From positions 592,001,643-592,065,642 of the forward strand of contig CM077115.1 of NCBI GenBank assembly GCA_039619475.1: a stretch of DNA of 64,000 bases. The letters are read 5' to 3'. Positions 8,983-22,204 of this stretch are shown here, one piece after another (within the stretch, counting starts at the first letter, position 1; the number at the start of each line of letters is the position of its first letter). A program made the position numbers and the translations under genes. The notes under the pieces were generated by a model. The model ran no database searches and had not been told where the DNA came from. It saw nothing but the letters and a program-made list of their open reading frames with translations. The DNA comes from Icerya purchasi. Lineage: Eukaryota > Arthropoda > Insecta > Hemiptera > Monophlebidae.

Positions 8983-11055
8983 TATATGATGTATCCGTCA
9001 CTTTATCTGGTGCTAACATATTTACAATTTTAGAATAATGTTCAGGACCTATCGAATTGAGTAATGTTTGCTGTTTATCTATATCAGATGCGATATCAGC
9101 TACATTGAAATATATCTCTAATCGTTCTATATATTGTTTGAAATTCTCTCTTGATTCGTCAAATGTTTCAAATTTGTAATCTTTTGTTTCTCGCGTTTTA
9201 GATATAGAAGACGAAGATTTGTTTATTAACTGTTTAACTAAATTCATATATTCCATTTGCATTTTCATTTGCTTCTCTAATATTGATTCTAAATCTTTAA
9301 CATCGACAACTGCCGTGTTGGTTTCCGGGTTTGAATCTGTCATTTTATATGTTTAATATGAATATATAAACAGGAGCCGTTTACGTGTAATAATAATAAT
9401 TTTTGTACTCACAGATAATAAGTCCGCTTAAAATTATTTGATCGTAAATGGTATTGATAATCGTCTTCCGCGCACAAAAAAAAGTTATCACTGTATACTT
9501 AGAAAAAACAGTAAACCAACCATTCTCGTCGCCACTTTTATGTCTTGAATTTGATACTTGATTATATAATTAAGATACGTGAGTTCATATTGATAAAAAA
9601 CATGATTCTTTTAACATTACATTTGATTATCGTTTTATATAGAAAAAAGTAACATAAGTACAAGAATACATAAGTACATGATACATGATAGAATGAATAA
9701 CAATAATATATATATATATACTAACCCGATCACGATATATCGATATAATAATTGATACTAAATAATATGTTACATAATAAAATGAAAATACATAACAACT
9801 AATATTATTTTCATAAAAATTTTAATAAAGCCAATAAGGAAGAAGCTTTTCTTGTTTTGTTTAATAATGAAGCGAGCGGCTCATAAAAAAATAATAATAA
9901 TTAGAAAAATCGACTCGACAATACTTGATGGGTGTTTTGTAGAGGACAAGAAAAAGTAAAGAAGTAAGTTGAAAACCAGAAGCGATTAATTAATTTTCTA
10001 CTGTGAAATAGTATTTAATAAAAAAAGGAAAAGAACCATCAACGGCTACAACCACTTTGTAATTAACATGTTTATTAGTCACAAAACACGTTTTAACCGA
10101 AATTAAATTGATGGAATTGATTTCCTGCTGTTCCCCATCGCAATCACAATCGTAATGGTCGTATCCAATCTCTTCCCATAATTGCTGCTCGATTATTCTC
10201 ATTTGTGATATAAAAGATTCCCTGTATAGAGCGGTTTTTGAATCATACTTGAACTGAACATTCACCACAACATTCAAAAATTTCTTGTATATATGTATAG
10301 AATGATCTAATTTTTGATTTAAATTTTTTCTGCAAATTTAGTGTATCGAATAAATTACAGGGTAATATTGATATTGCAGCCCCACAGTCAACTTGTAATT
10401 TAACTGGCTGGCCATCTAAATAAACAGTTGCATAATAGCGATCAGAATTAGAATTACAATTTTTAATATTATAAATATCAGATATAGGTATAGGTTCTAC
10501 AAAATTAGATTCACTATTATGTTTTTTCTGGTTAGATTTCGATTTCATGAGTGTTGAGATGCATACTTTCTCAACATGGCCTTTCTTATTACAGCTTTTA
10601 CATGAAAGTGTATTTTTATCACGTTTGCAGTCTTTTGCAAGATGATTATCATATCCGCAATACATACATAAACTATCAATTCCAAGGTGTTGATAATTAA
10701 TTTTTCGCTTAAACGAGTTCGATCGCGCACGATTTTGATAATTTTGATTTAATCGAGTTTGGCTTTGGTGCCTCTGGTAGTTAAAATTACGATTTTTCGA
10801 ACGAGGTTTATGTGTTGATATTTTATTAACTTCAGTAGGTGATGATACTGGTCGATTATTAGCTATTTCTTTTGATACATTAATAGCAACCTCATGTGTT
10901 AACGCTACTTCTTTAATATCTTTGAAGGTTTTTTTATTTGATTGTATAGCTTTTTGTCGCATATTTTCATCTCTTAATCCTCGTATAAATTGTGATAGCA
11001 AAAATATGTCAGAAATATCAGCCTCACATTTTGGACAATATAATTCACATTTAGT
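8845..11055 (-). repeat. Array unit 5 (long, 2211 bp)
   Basis: Long form with TGA stop. The shifted-frame ORF is at 9990-10277 (95 aa). It shares an A-to-C change near 9977 with unit 7 only. Confidence 0.97.
8915..9343 (-). CDS. gag: Gag N-terminal half, unit 5
   Basis: 142 aa with two private changes, Ser for Pro at 43 and Thr for Met at 50, in the linker before the capsid-like part. Confidence 0.85.
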   Translation of the reverse strand: MTDSNPETNTAVVDVKDLESILEKQMKMQMEYMNLVKQLINKSSSSISKTRETKDYKFETFDESRENFKQYIERLEIYFNVADIASDIDKQQTLLNSIGPEHYSKIVNMLAPDKVTDTSYSEIVKRYTAERCPPKKCITTTT

Positions 11056-11193
11056 TATATACTTCTGTAACTCGCCGATGTAGTCTGTTACTGATTCGTG
11101 GCTTTTTTGTAATGCTGATAAAAATTTATGTCGTTGTAGTAATGCATTTTTTTGGTGGACATCGCTCTGCAGTATATCGTTTAACAATTTCAC
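10243..11193 (-). pseudogene. gag-pro: Gag C-terminal half and protease remnant, unit 5
   Basis: 316 aa; Ser for Arg at residue 174, two residues before the first knuckle cysteine. Confidence 0.85.
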
Positions 11194-13256
11194 TATATGA
11201 TGTATCCGTCACTTTATCTGGTGCTAACATATTTACAATTTTAGAATAATGTTCAGGACCTATCGAATTGAGTAATGTTTGCTGTTTATCTATATCAGAT
11301 GCGATATCAGCTACATTGAAATATATCTCTAATCGTTCTATATATTGTTTGAAATTCTCTCTTGATTCGTCAAATGTTTCAAATTTGTAATCTTTTGTTT
11401 CTCGCATTTTAGATATAGAAGACGAAGGTTTGTTTATTAACTGTTTAACTAAATTCATATATTCCATTTGCATTTTCATTTGCTTCTCTAATATTGATTC
11501 TAAATCTTTAACATCGACAACTGCCGTGTTGGTTTCCGGGTTTGAATCTGTCATTTTATATGTTTAATATGAATATATAAACAGGAGCCGTTTACGTGTA
11601 GAAATAATAATTTTTGTACTCACAGATAATAAGTCCGCTTAAAATTATTTGATCGTAAATGGTATTGATAATCGTCTTCCGCGCACAAAAAAAAGTTATC
11701 ACTGTATACTTAGAAAAAACAGTAAACCAACCATTCTCGTCGCCACTTTTATGTCTTGAATTTGATACTTGATTATATAATTAAGATACGTGAGTTCATA
11801 TTGATAAAAAACATGATTCTTTTAACATTACATTTGATTATCATTTTATATAGAAAAAAGTAACATAAGTACAAGAATACATAAGTACATGATACATGAT
11901 AGAATGAATAACAATAATATATATATATATATACTAACCCGATCACGATATATCGATATAATAATTGATACTAAATAATATGTTACATAATAAAATGAAA
12001 ATACATAACAACTAATATTATTTTCATAAAAATTTTAATAAAGCCAATAAGGAAGAAGCTTTTCTTGTTTTGTTTAATAATGAAGCGAGCGGCTCATAAA
12101 AAAATAATAATAATTAGAAAAATCGACTCGACAATACTTGATGGGTGTTTTGTAGAGGACAAGAAAAAGTAAAGAAGTAAGTTGAAAAACAGAAGCGATT
12201 AATTAATTTTCTACTGTGAAATAGTATTTAATAAAAAAAGGAAAAGAACCATCAACGGCTACAACCACTTTGTAATTAACATGTTTATTAGTCACAAAAC
12301 ACGTTTTAACCGAAATTAAATTGATGGAATTGATTTCCTGCTGTTCCCCATCGCAATCACAATCGTAATGGTCGTATCCAATCTCTTCCCATAATTGCTG
12401 CTCGATTATTCTCATTTGTGATATAAAAGATTCCCTGTATAGAGCGGTTTTTGAATCATACTTCACCACAACATTCAAAAATTTCTTGTATATATGTATA
12501 GAATGATCTAATTTTTGATTTAAATTTTTTCTGCAAATTTAGTGTATCGAATAAATTACAGGGTAATATTGATATTGCAGCCCCACAGTCAACTTGTAAT
12601 TTAACTGGCTGGCCATCTAAATAAACAGTTGCATAATAGCGATCAGAATTAGAATTACAATTTTTAATATTATAAATATCAGATATAGGTATAGGTTCTA
12701 CAAAATTAGATTCACTATTATGTTTTTTCTGGTTAGATTTCGATTTCATGAGTGTTGAGATGCATACTTTCTCAACATGGCCTTTCTTATTACAGCTTTT
12801 ACATGAAAGTGTATTTTTATCACGTTTGCAGTCTTTTGCAAGATGATTATCATATCCGCAATACATACATAATCTGTCAATTCCAAGGTGTTGATAATTA
12901 ATTTTTCGCTTAAACGAGTTCGATCGCGCACGATTTTGATAATTTTGATTTAATCGAGTTTGGCTTTGGTGCCTCTGGTAGTTAAAATTACAATTTTTCG
13001 AACGAGGTTTATGTGTTGATATTTTATTAACTTCAGTAGGTGATGATACTGGTCGATTATTAGCTATTTCTTTTGATACATTAATAGCAACCTCATGTGT
13101 TAACGCTACTTCTTTAATATCTTTGAAGGTTTTTTTATTTGATTGTATAGCTTTTTGTCGCATATTTTCATCTCTTAATCCTCGTATAAATTGTGATAGC
13201 AAAAATATGTCAGAAATATCAGCCTCACATTTTGGACAATATAATTCACATTTAGT
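11056..13256 (-). repeat. Array unit 6 (short, 2201 bp)
   Basis: First short-form unit: 12 bp are missing near 12463, and the AT tract is one repeat longer. The shifted-frame ORF is at 12203-12478 (91 aa). A leader variant (TAA to AGA near 11600) is shared with unit 7. A CpG loss lies near 11843, next to the TATA box. Confidence 0.97.
11126..11554 (-). CDS. gag: Gag N-terminal half, unit 6
   Basis: 142 aa, consensus Ser97 class. Confidence 0.85.
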   Translation of the reverse strand: MTDSNPETNTAVVDVKDLESILEKQMKMQMEYMNLVKQLINKPSSSISKMRETKDYKFETFDESRENFKQYIERLEIYFNVADIASDIDKQQTLLNSIGPEHYSKIVNMLAPDKVTDTSYSEIVKRYTAERCPPKKCITTTT

Positions 13257-13394
13257 TATATACTTCTGTAACTCGCCGATGTAGTCTGTTACTGATTCGT
13301 GGCTTTTTTGTAATGCTGATAAAAATTTATGTCGTTGTAGTAATGCATTTTTTTGGTGGACATCGCTCTGCAGTATATCGTTTAACAATTTCAC
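12456..13394 (-). pseudogene. gag-pro: Gag C-terminal half and protease remnant, unit 6
   Basis: 312 aa: the 12-bp deletion removes residues 312-315, just before the stop. Cys for Arg at residue 135 (CGT to TGT), the first copy of the Cys135 class. Confidence 0.85.
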
Positions 13395-15455
13395 TATATG
13401 ATGTATCCGTCACTTTATCTGGTGCTAACATATTTACAATTTTAGAATAATGTTCAGGACCTATCAAATTGAGTAATGTTTGCTGTTTATCTATATCAGA
13501 TGCGATATCAGCTACATTGAAATATATCTCTAATCGTTCTATATATTGTTTGAAATTCTCTCTTGATTCGTCAAATGTTTCAAATTTGTAATCTTTTGTT
13601 TCTCGCATTTTAGATATAGAAGACGAAGGTTTGTTTATTAACTGTTTAACTAAATTCATATATTCCATTTGCATTTTCATTTGCTTCTCTAATATTGATT
13701 CTAAATCTTTAACATCGACAACTGCCGTGTTGGTTTCCGGGTTTGAATCTGTCATTTTATATGTTTAATATGAATATATAAACAGGAGCCGTTTACGTGT
13801 AGAAATAATAATTTTTGTACTCACAGATAATAAGTCCGCTTAAAATTATTTGATCGTAAATGGTATTGATAATCGTCTTCCGCGCACAAAAAAAAGTTAT
13901 CACTGTATACTTAGAAAAAACAGTAAACCAACCATTCTCGTCGCCACTTTTATGTCTTGAATTTGATACTTGATTATATAATTAAGATACGTGAGTTCAT
14001 ATTGATAAAAAACATGATTCTTTTAACATTACATTTGATTATCGTTTTATATAGAAAAAAGTAACATAAGTACAAGAATACATAAGTACATGATACATGA
14101 TAGAATGAATAACAATAATATATATATATATACTAACCCGATCACGATATATCGATATAATAATTGATACTAAATAATATGTTACATAATAAAATGAAAA
14201 TACATAACAACTAATATTATTTTCATAAAAATTTTAATAAAGCCAATAAGGAAGAAGCTTTTCTTGTTTTGTTTAATAATGAAGCGAGCGGCTCATAAAA
14301 AAATAATAATAATTAGAAAAATCGACTCGACAATACTTGATGGGTGTTTTGTAGAGGACAAGAAAAAGTAAAGAAGTAAGTTGAAAACCAGAAGCGATTA
14401 ATTAATTTTCTACTGTGAAATAGTATTTAATAAAAAAAGGAAAAGAACCATCAACGGCTACAACCACTTTGTAATTAACATGTTTATTAGTCACAAAACA
14501 CGTTTTAACCGAAATTAAATTGATGGAATTGATTTCCTGCTGTTCCCCATCGCAATCACAATCGTAATGGTCGTATCCAATCTCTTCCCATAATTGCTGC
14601 TCGATTATTCTCATTTGTGATATAAAAGATTCCCTGTATAGAGCGGTTTTTGAATCATACTTCACCACAACATTCAAAAATTTCTTGTATATATGTATAG
14701 AATGATCTAATTTTTGATTTAAATTTTTTCTGCAAATTTAGTGTATCGAATAAATTACAGGGTAATATTGATATTGCAGCCCCACAGTCAACTTGTAATT
14801 TAACTGGCTGGCCATCTAAATAAACAGTTGCATAATAGCGATCAGAATTAGAATTACAATTTTTAATATTATAAATATCAGATATAGGTATAGGTTCTAC
14901 AAAATTAGATTCACTATTATGTTTTTTCTGGTTAGATTTCGATTTCATGAGTGTTGAGATGCATACTTTCTCAACATGGCCTTTCTTATTACAGCTTTTA
15001 CATGAAAGTGTATTTTTATCACGTTTGCAGTCTTTTGCAAGATGATTATCATATCCGCAATACATACATAATCTGTCAATTCCAAGGTGTTGATAATTAA
15101 TTTTTCGCTTAAACGAGTTCGATCGCGCACGATTTTGATAATTTTGATTTAATCGAGTTTGGCTTTGGTGCCTCTGGTAGTTAAAATTACAATTTTTCGA
15201 ACGAGGTTTATGTGTTGATATTTTATTAACTTCAGTAGGTGATGATACTGGTCGATTATTAGCTATTTCTTTTGATACATTAATAGCAACCTCATGTGTT
15301 AACGCTACTTCTTTAATATCTTTGAAGGTTTTTTTATTTGATTGTATAGCTTTTTGTCGCATATTTTCATCTCTTAATCCTCGTATAAATTGTGATAGCA
15401 AAAATATGTCAGAAATATCAGCCTCACATTTTGGACAATATAATTCACATTTAGT
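13257..15455 (-). repeat. Array unit 7 (short, 2199 bp)
   Basis: Short form. The shifted-frame ORF is at 14402-14677 (91 aa). It shares the leader variant with unit 6 and the A-to-C change near 14390 with unit 5, making it a mosaic of its neighbours. Confidence 0.97.
13327..13755 (-). CDS. gag: Gag N-terminal half, unit 7
   Basis: 142 aa with Leu for Ser at residue 97 (TCG to TTG, a CpG loss), the first copy of the Leu97 class. Confidence 0.85.
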   Translation of the reverse strand: MTDSNPETNTAVVDVKDLESILEKQMKMQMEYMNLVKQLINKPSSSISKMRETKDYKFETFDESRENFKQYIERLEIYFNVADIASDIDKQQTLLNLIGPEHYSKIVNMLAPDKVTDTSYSEIVKRYTAERCPPKKCITTTT

Positions 15456-15593
15456 TATATACTTCTGTAACTCGCCGATGTAGTCTGTTACTGATTCGTG
15501 GCTTTTTTGTAATGCTGATAAAAATTTATGTCGTTGTAGTAATGCATTTTTTTGGTGGACATCGCTCTGCAGTATATCGTTTAACAATTTCAC
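14655..15593 (-). pseudogene. gag-pro: Gag C-terminal half and protease remnant, unit 7
   Basis: 312 aa, Cys135; same protein as the unit 6 copy. Confidence 0.85.
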
Positions 15594-17656
15594 TATATGA
15601 TGTATCCGTCACTTTATCTGGTGCTAACATATTTACAATTTTAGAATAATGTTCAGGACCTATCGAATTGAGTAATGTTTGCTGTTTATCTATATCAGAT
15701 GCGATATCAGCTACATTGAAATATATCTCTAATCGTTCTATATATTGTTTGAAATTCTCTCTTGATTCGTCAAATGTTTCAAATTTGTAATCTTTTGTTT
15801 CTCGCATTTTAGATATAGAAGACGAAGGTTTGTTTATTAACTGTTTAACTAAATTCATATATTCCATTTGCATTTTCATTTGCTTCTCTAATATTGATTC
15901 TAAATCTTTAACATCGACAACTGCCGTGTTGGTTTCCGGGTTTGAATCTGTCATTTTATATGTTTAATATGAATATATAAACAGGAGCCGTTTACGTGTA
16001 ATAATAATAATTTTTGTACTCACAGATAATAAGTCCGCTTAAAATTATTTGATCGTAAATGGTATTGATAATCGTCTTCCGCGCACAAAAAAAAGTTATC
16101 ACTGTATACTTAGAAAAAACAGTAAACCAACCATTCTCGTCGCCACTTTTATGTCTTGAATTTGATACTTGATTATATAATTAAGATACGTGAGTTCATA
16201 TTGATAAAAAACATGATTCTTTTAACGATACATTTGATTATCGTTTTATATAGAAAAAAGTAACATAAGTACAAGAATACATAAGTACATGATACATGAT
16301 AGAATGAATAACAATAATATATATATATATATACTAACCCGATCACGATATATCGATATAATAATTGATACTAAATAATATGTTACATAATAAAATGAAA
16401 ATACATAACAACTAATATTATTTTCATAAAAATTTTAATAAAGCCAATAAGGAAGAAGCTTTTCTTGTTTTGTTTAATAATGAAGCGAGCGGCTCATAAA
16501 AAAATAATAATAATTAGAAAAATCGACTCGACAATACTTGATGGGTGTTTTGTAGAGGACAAGAAAAAGTAAAGAAGTAAGTTGAAAAACAGAAGCGATT
16601 AATTAATTTTCTACTGTGAAATAGTATTTAATAAAAAAAGGAAAAGAACCATCAACGGCTACAACCACTTTGTAATTAACATGTTTATTAGTCACAAAAC
16701 ACGTTTTAACCGAAATTAAATTGATGGAATTGATTTCCTGCTGTTCCCCATCGCAATCACAATCGTAATGGTCGTATCCAATCTCTTCCCATAATTGCTG
16801 CTCGATTATTCTCATTTGTGATATAAAAGATTCCCTGTATAGAGCGGTTTTTGAATCATACTTCACCACAACATTCAAAAATTTCTTGTATATATGTATA
16901 GAATAATCTAATTTTTGATTTAAATTTTTTCTGCAAATTTAGTGTATCGAATAAATTACAGGGTAATATTGATATTGCAGCCCCACAGTCAACTTGTAAT
17001 TTAACTGGCTGGCCATCTAAATAAACAGTTGCATAATAGCGATCAGAATTAGAATTACAATTTTTAATATTATAAATATCAGATATAGGTATAGGTTCTA
17101 CAAAATTAGATTCACTATTATGTTTTTTCTGGTTAGTTTTCGATTTCATGAGTGTTGAGATGCATACTTTCTCAACATGGCCTTTCTTATTACAGCTTTT
17201 ACATGAAAGTGTATTTTTATCACGTTTGCAGTCTTTTGCAAGATGATTATCATATCCGCAATACATACATAATCTATCAATTCCAAGGTGTTGATAATTA
17301 ATTTTTCGCTTAAACGAGTTCGATCGCGCACGATTTTGATAATTTTGATTTAATCGAGTTTGGCTTTGGTGCCTCTGGTAGTTAAAATTACGATTTTTCG
17401 AACGAGGTTTATGTGTTGATATTTTATTAACTTCAGTAGGTGATGATACTGGTCGATTATTAGCTATTTCTTTTGATACATTAATAGCAACCTCATGTGT
17501 TAACGCTACTTCTTTAATATCTTTGAAGGTTTTTTTATTTGATTGTATAGCTTTTTGTCGCATATTTTCATCTCTTAATCCTCGTATAAATTGTGATAGC
17601 AAAAATATGTCAGAAATATCAGCCTCACATTTTGGACAATATAATTCACATTTAGT
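15456..17656 (-). repeat. Array unit 8 (short, 2201 bp)
   Basis: Short form with the longer AT tract. The shifted-frame ORF is at 16603-16878 (91 aa). Private changes lie near 16226 and 16904. Confidence 0.97.
15526..15954 (-). CDS. gag: Gag N-terminal half, unit 8
   Basis: 142 aa, consensus Ser97 class. Confidence 0.85.
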   Translation of the reverse strand: MTDSNPETNTAVVDVKDLESILEKQMKMQMEYMNLVKQLINKPSSSISKMRETKDYKFETFDESRENFKQYIERLEIYFNVADIASDIDKQQTLLNSIGPEHYSKIVNMLAPDKVTDTSYSEIVKRYTAERCPPKKCITTTT

Positions 17657-17794
17657 TATATACTTCTGTAACTCGCCGATGTAGTCTGTTACTGATTCGT
17701 GGCTTTTTTGTAATGCTGATAAAAATTTATGTTGTTGTAGTAATGCATTTTTTTGGTGGACATCGCTCTGCAGTATATCGTTTAACAATTTCAC
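16856..17794 (-). pseudogene. gag-pro: Gag C-terminal half and protease remnant, unit 8
   Basis: 312 aa; Gln21, Arg135, Thr220 (first copy of the Thr220 class) and a private Leu for Ser at 297. Confidence 0.85.
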
Positions 17795-19855
17795 TATATG
17801 ATGTATCCGTCACTTTATCTGGTGCTAACATATTTACAATTTTAGAATAATGTTCAGGACCTATCGAATTGAGTAATGTTTGCTGTTTATCTATATCAGA
17901 TGCGATATCAGCTACATTGAAATATATCTCTAATCGTTCTATATATTGTTTGAAATTCTCTCTTGATTCGTCAAATGTTTCAAATTTGTAATCTTTTGTT
18001 TCTCGCATTTTAGATATAGAAGACGAAGGTTTGTTTATTAACTGTTTAACTAAATTCATATATTCCATTTGCATTTTCATTTGCTTCTCTAATATTGATT
18101 CTAAATCTTTAACATCGACAACTGCCGTGTTGGTTTCCGGGTTTGAATCTGTCATTTTATATGTTTAATATGAATATATAAACAGGAGCCGTTTACGTGT
18201 AATAATAATAATTTTTGTACTCACAGATAATAAGTCCGCTTAAAATTATTTGATCGTAAATGGTATTGATAATCGTCTTCCGCGCACAAAAAAAAGTTAT
18301 CACTGTATACTTAGAAAAAACAGTAAACCAACCATTCTCGTCGCCACTTTTATGTCTTGAATTTGATACTTGATTATATAATTAAGATACGTGAGTTCAT
18401 ATTGATAAAAAACATGATTCTTTTAACATTACATTTGATTATCGTTTTATATAGAAAAAAGTAACATAAGTACAAGAATACATAAGTACATGATACATGA
18501 TAGAATGAATAACAATAATATATATATATATACTAACCCGATCACTATATATCGATATAATAATTGATACTAAATAATATGTTACATAATAAAATGAAAA
18601 TACATAACAACTAATATTATTTTCATAAAAATTTTAATAAAGCCAATAAGGAAGAAGCTTTTCTTGTTTTGTTTAATAATGAAGCGAGCGGCTCATAAAA
18701 AAATAATAATAATTAGAAAAATCGACTCGACAATACTTGATGGGTGTTTTGTAGAGGACAAGAAAAAGTAAAGAAGTAAGTTGAAAAACAGAAGCGATTA
18801 ATTAATTTTCTACTGTGAAATAGTATTTAATAAAAAAAGGAAAAGAACCATCAACGGCTACAACCACTTTGTAATTAACATGTTTATTAGTCACAAAACA
18901 CGTTTTAACCGAAATTAAATTGATGGAATTGATTTCCTGCTGTTCCCCATCGCAATCACAATCGTAATGGTCGTATCCAATCTCTTCCCATAATTGCTGC
19001 TCGATTATTCTCATTTGTGATATAAAAGATTCCCTGTATAGAGCGGTTTTTGAATCATACTTCACCACAACATTCAAAAATTTCTTGTATATATGTATAG
19101 AATGATCTAATTTTTGATTTAAATTTTTTCTGCAAATTTAGTGTATCGAATAAATTACAGGGTAATATTGATATTGCAGCCCCACAGTCAACTTGTAATT
19201 TAACTGGCTGGCCATCTAAATAAACAGTTGCATAATAGCGATCAGAATTAGAATTACAATTTTTAATATTATAAATATCAGATATAGGTATAGGTTCTAC
19301 AAAATTAGATTCACTATTATGTTTTTTCTGGTTAGTTTTCGATTTCATGAGTGTTGAGATGCATACTTTCTCAACATGGCCTTTCTTATTACAGCTTTTA
19401 CATGAAAGTGTATTTTTATCACGTTTGCAGTCTTTTGCAAGATGATTATCATATCCGCAATACATACATAATCTATCAATTCCAAGGTGTTGATAATTAA
19501 TTTTTCACTTAAACGAGTTCGATCGCGCACGATTTTGATAATTTTGATTTAATCGAGTTTGGCTTTGGTACCTCTGGTAGTTAAAATTACGATTTTTCGA
19601 ACGAGGTTTATGTGTTGATATTTTATTAACTTCAGTAGGTGATGATACTGGTCGATTATTAGCTATTTCTTTTGATACATTAATAGCAACCTCATGTGTT
19701 AACGCTACTTCTTTAATATCTTTGAAGGTTTTTTTATTTGATTGTATAGCTTTTTGTCGCATATTTTCATCTCTTAATCCTCGTATAAATTGTGATAGCA
19801 AAAATATGTCAGAAATATCAGCCTCACATTTTGGACAATATAATTCACATTTAGT
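17657..19855 (-). repeat. Array unit 9 (short, 2199 bp)
   Basis: Short form. The shifted-frame ORF is at 18802-19077 (91 aa). A G-to-T change at a CpG lies near 18546. The second Gag frame carries an extra nonsense mutation. Confidence 0.97.
17727..18155 (-). CDS. gag: Gag N-terminal half, unit 9
   Basis: 142 aa, consensus Ser97 class. Confidence 0.85.
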   Translation of the reverse strand: MTDSNPETNTAVVDVKDLESILEKQMKMQMEYMNLVKQLINKPSSSISKMRETKDYKFETFDESRENFKQYIERLEIYFNVADIASDIDKQQTLLNSIGPEHYSKIVNMLAPDKVTDTSYSEIVKRYTAERCPPKKCITTTT

Positions 19856-19993
19856 TATATACTTCTGTAACTCGCCGATGTAGTCTGTTACTGATTCGTG
19901 GCTTTTTTGTAATGCTGATAAAAATTTATGTCGTTGTAGTAATGCATTTTTTTGGTGGACATCGCTCTGCAGTATATCGTTTAACAATTTCAC
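19055..19993 (-). pseudogene. gag-pro: Gag C-terminal half and protease remnant with nonsense mutation, unit 9
   Basis: CGA to TGA at codon 163 (19505-19507) splits the frame into a 162-codon capsid part (19505-19993) and a downstream open part with the knuckles and protease (19055 up to the stop). The change is a CpG loss. Other features: Tyr for His at 142, Arg135, Thr220. Confidence 0.87.
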
Positions 19994-22066
19994 TATATGA
20001 TGTATCCGTCACTTTATCTGGTGCTAACATATTTACAATTTTAGAATAATGTTCAGGACCTATCAAATTGAGTAATGTTTGCTGTTTATCTATATCAGAT
20101 GCGATATCAGCTACATTGAAATATATCTCTAATCGTTCTATATATTGTTTGAAATTCTCTCTTGATTCGTCAAATGTTTCAAATTTGTAATCTTTTGTTT
20201 CTCGCATTTTAGATATAGAAGACGAAGGTTTGTTTATTAACTGTTTAACTAAATTCATATATTCCATTTGCATTTTCATTTGCTTCTCTAATATTGATTC
20301 TAAATCTTTAACATCGACAACTGCCGTGTTGGTTTCCGGGTTTGAATCTGTCATTTTATATGTTTAATATGAATATATAAACAGGAGCCGTTTACGTGTA
20401 ATAATAATAATTTTTGTACTCACAGATAATAAGTCCGCTTAAAATTATTTGATCGTAAATGGTATTGATAATCGTCTTCCGCGCACAAAAAAAAGTTATC
20501 ACTGTATACTTAGAAAAAACAGTAAACCAACCATTCTCGTCGCCACTTTTATGTCTTGAATTTGATACTTGATTATATAATTAAGATACGTGAGTTCATA
20601 TTGATAAAAAACATGATTCTTTTAACATTACATTTGATTATCGTTTTATATAGAAAAAAGTAACATAAGTACAAGAATACATAAGTACATGATACATGAT
20701 AGAATGAATAACAATAATATATATATATATACTAACCCGATCATGATATATCGATATAATAATTGATACTAAATAATATGTTACATAATAAAATGAAAAT
20801 ACATAACAACTAATATTATTTTCATAAAAATTTTAATAAAGCCAATAAGGAAGAAGCTTTTCTTGTTTTGTTTAATAATGAAGCGAGCGGCTCATAAAAA
20901 AATAATAATAATTAGAAAAATCGACTCGACAATACTTGATGGGTGTTTTGTAGAGGACAAGAAAAAGTAAAGAAGTAAGTTGAAAAACAGAAGCGATTAA
21001 TTAATTTTCTACTGTGAAATAGTTTTTAATAAAAAAAGGAAAAGAACCATCAACGGCTACAACCACTTTGTAATTAACATGTTTATTAGTCACAAAACAC
21101 GTTTTAACCGAAATTAAATTGATGGAATTGATTTCCTGCTGTTCCCCATCGCAATCACAATCGTAATGGTCGTATCCAATCTCTTCCCATAATTGCTGCT
21201 CGATTATTCTCATTTGTGATATAAAAGATTCCCTGTATAGAGCGGTTTTTGAATCGTACTTGAACTGAACATTCACCACAACATTCAAAAATTTCTTGTA
21301 TATATGTATAGAATGATCTAATTTTTGATTTAAATTTTTTCTGCAAATTTAGTGTATCGAATAAATTACAGGGTAATATTGATATTGCAGCCCCACAGTC
21401 AACTTGTAATTTAACTGGCTGGCCATCTAAATAAACAGTTGCATAATAGCGATCAGAATTAGAATTACAATTTTTAATATTATAAATATCAGATATAGGT
21501 ATAGGTTCTACAAAATTAGATTCACTATTATGTTTTTTCTGGTTAGATTTCGATTTCATGAGTGTTGAGATGCATACTTTCTCAACATGGCCTTTCTTAT
21601 TACAGCTTTTACATGAAAGTGTATTTTTATCACGTTTGCAGTCTTTTGCAAGATGATTATCATTTCCGCAATACATACATAATCTATCAATTCCAAGGTG
21701 TTGATAATTAATTTTTCGCTTAAACGAGTTCGATCGCGCACGATTTTGATAATTTTGATTTAATCGAGTTTGGCTTTGGTGCCTCTGGTAGTTAAAATTA
21801 CAATTTTTCGAACGAGGTTTATGTGTTGATATTTTATTAACTTCAGTAGGTGATGATACTGGTCGATTATTAGCTATTTCTTTTGATACATTAATAGCAA
21901 CCTCATGTGTTAACGCTACTTCTTTAATATCTTTGAAGGTTTTTTTATTTGATTGTATAGCTTTTTGTCGCATATTTTCATCTCTTAATCCTCGTATAAA
22001 TTGTGATAGCAAAAATATGTCAGAAATATCAGCCTCACATTTTGGACAATATAATTCACATTTAGT
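19856..22066 (-). repeat. Array unit 10 (long, 2211 bp, open protease)
   Basis: Long form. The shifted-frame ORF is at 21001-21288 (95 aa, Asn89). A CpG loss lies near 20743. CGA replaces TGA at the protease stop, so the protease frame stays open to its GRDW end. Confidence 0.97.
19926..20354 (-). CDS. gag: Gag N-terminal half, unit 10
   Basis: 142 aa, Leu97 class. Confidence 0.85.
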   Translation of the reverse strand: MTDSNPETNTAVVDVKDLESILEKQMKMQMEYMNLVKQLINKPSSSISKMRETKDYKFETFDESRENFKQYIERLEIYFNVADIASDIDKQQTLLNLIGPEHYSKIVNMLAPDKVTDTSYSEIVKRYTAERCPPKKCITTTT

Positions 22067-22204
22067 TATATACTTCTGTAACTCGCCGATGTAGTCTGTT
22101 ACTGATTCGTGGCTTTTTTGTAATGCTGATAAAAATTTATGTTGTTGTAGTAATGCATTTTTTTGGTGGACATCGCTCTGCAGTATATCGTTTAACAATT
22201 TCAC
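21155..22204 (-). pseudogene. gag-pro: Gag C-terminal half with full-length retropepsin end, unit 10
   Basis: 349 aa: residue 317 is Arg (CGA) where most units have a stop. The extra 33 residues end with M-G-R-D-W at 339-343, the conserved C-terminal motif of gypsy proteases, so this is probably the ancestral reading. The active site is still DCG (269-271). Gln21, Cys135 and Asn for Tyr at 181 in the first knuckle loop. Gag remains split by the frame offset. Confidence 0.87.
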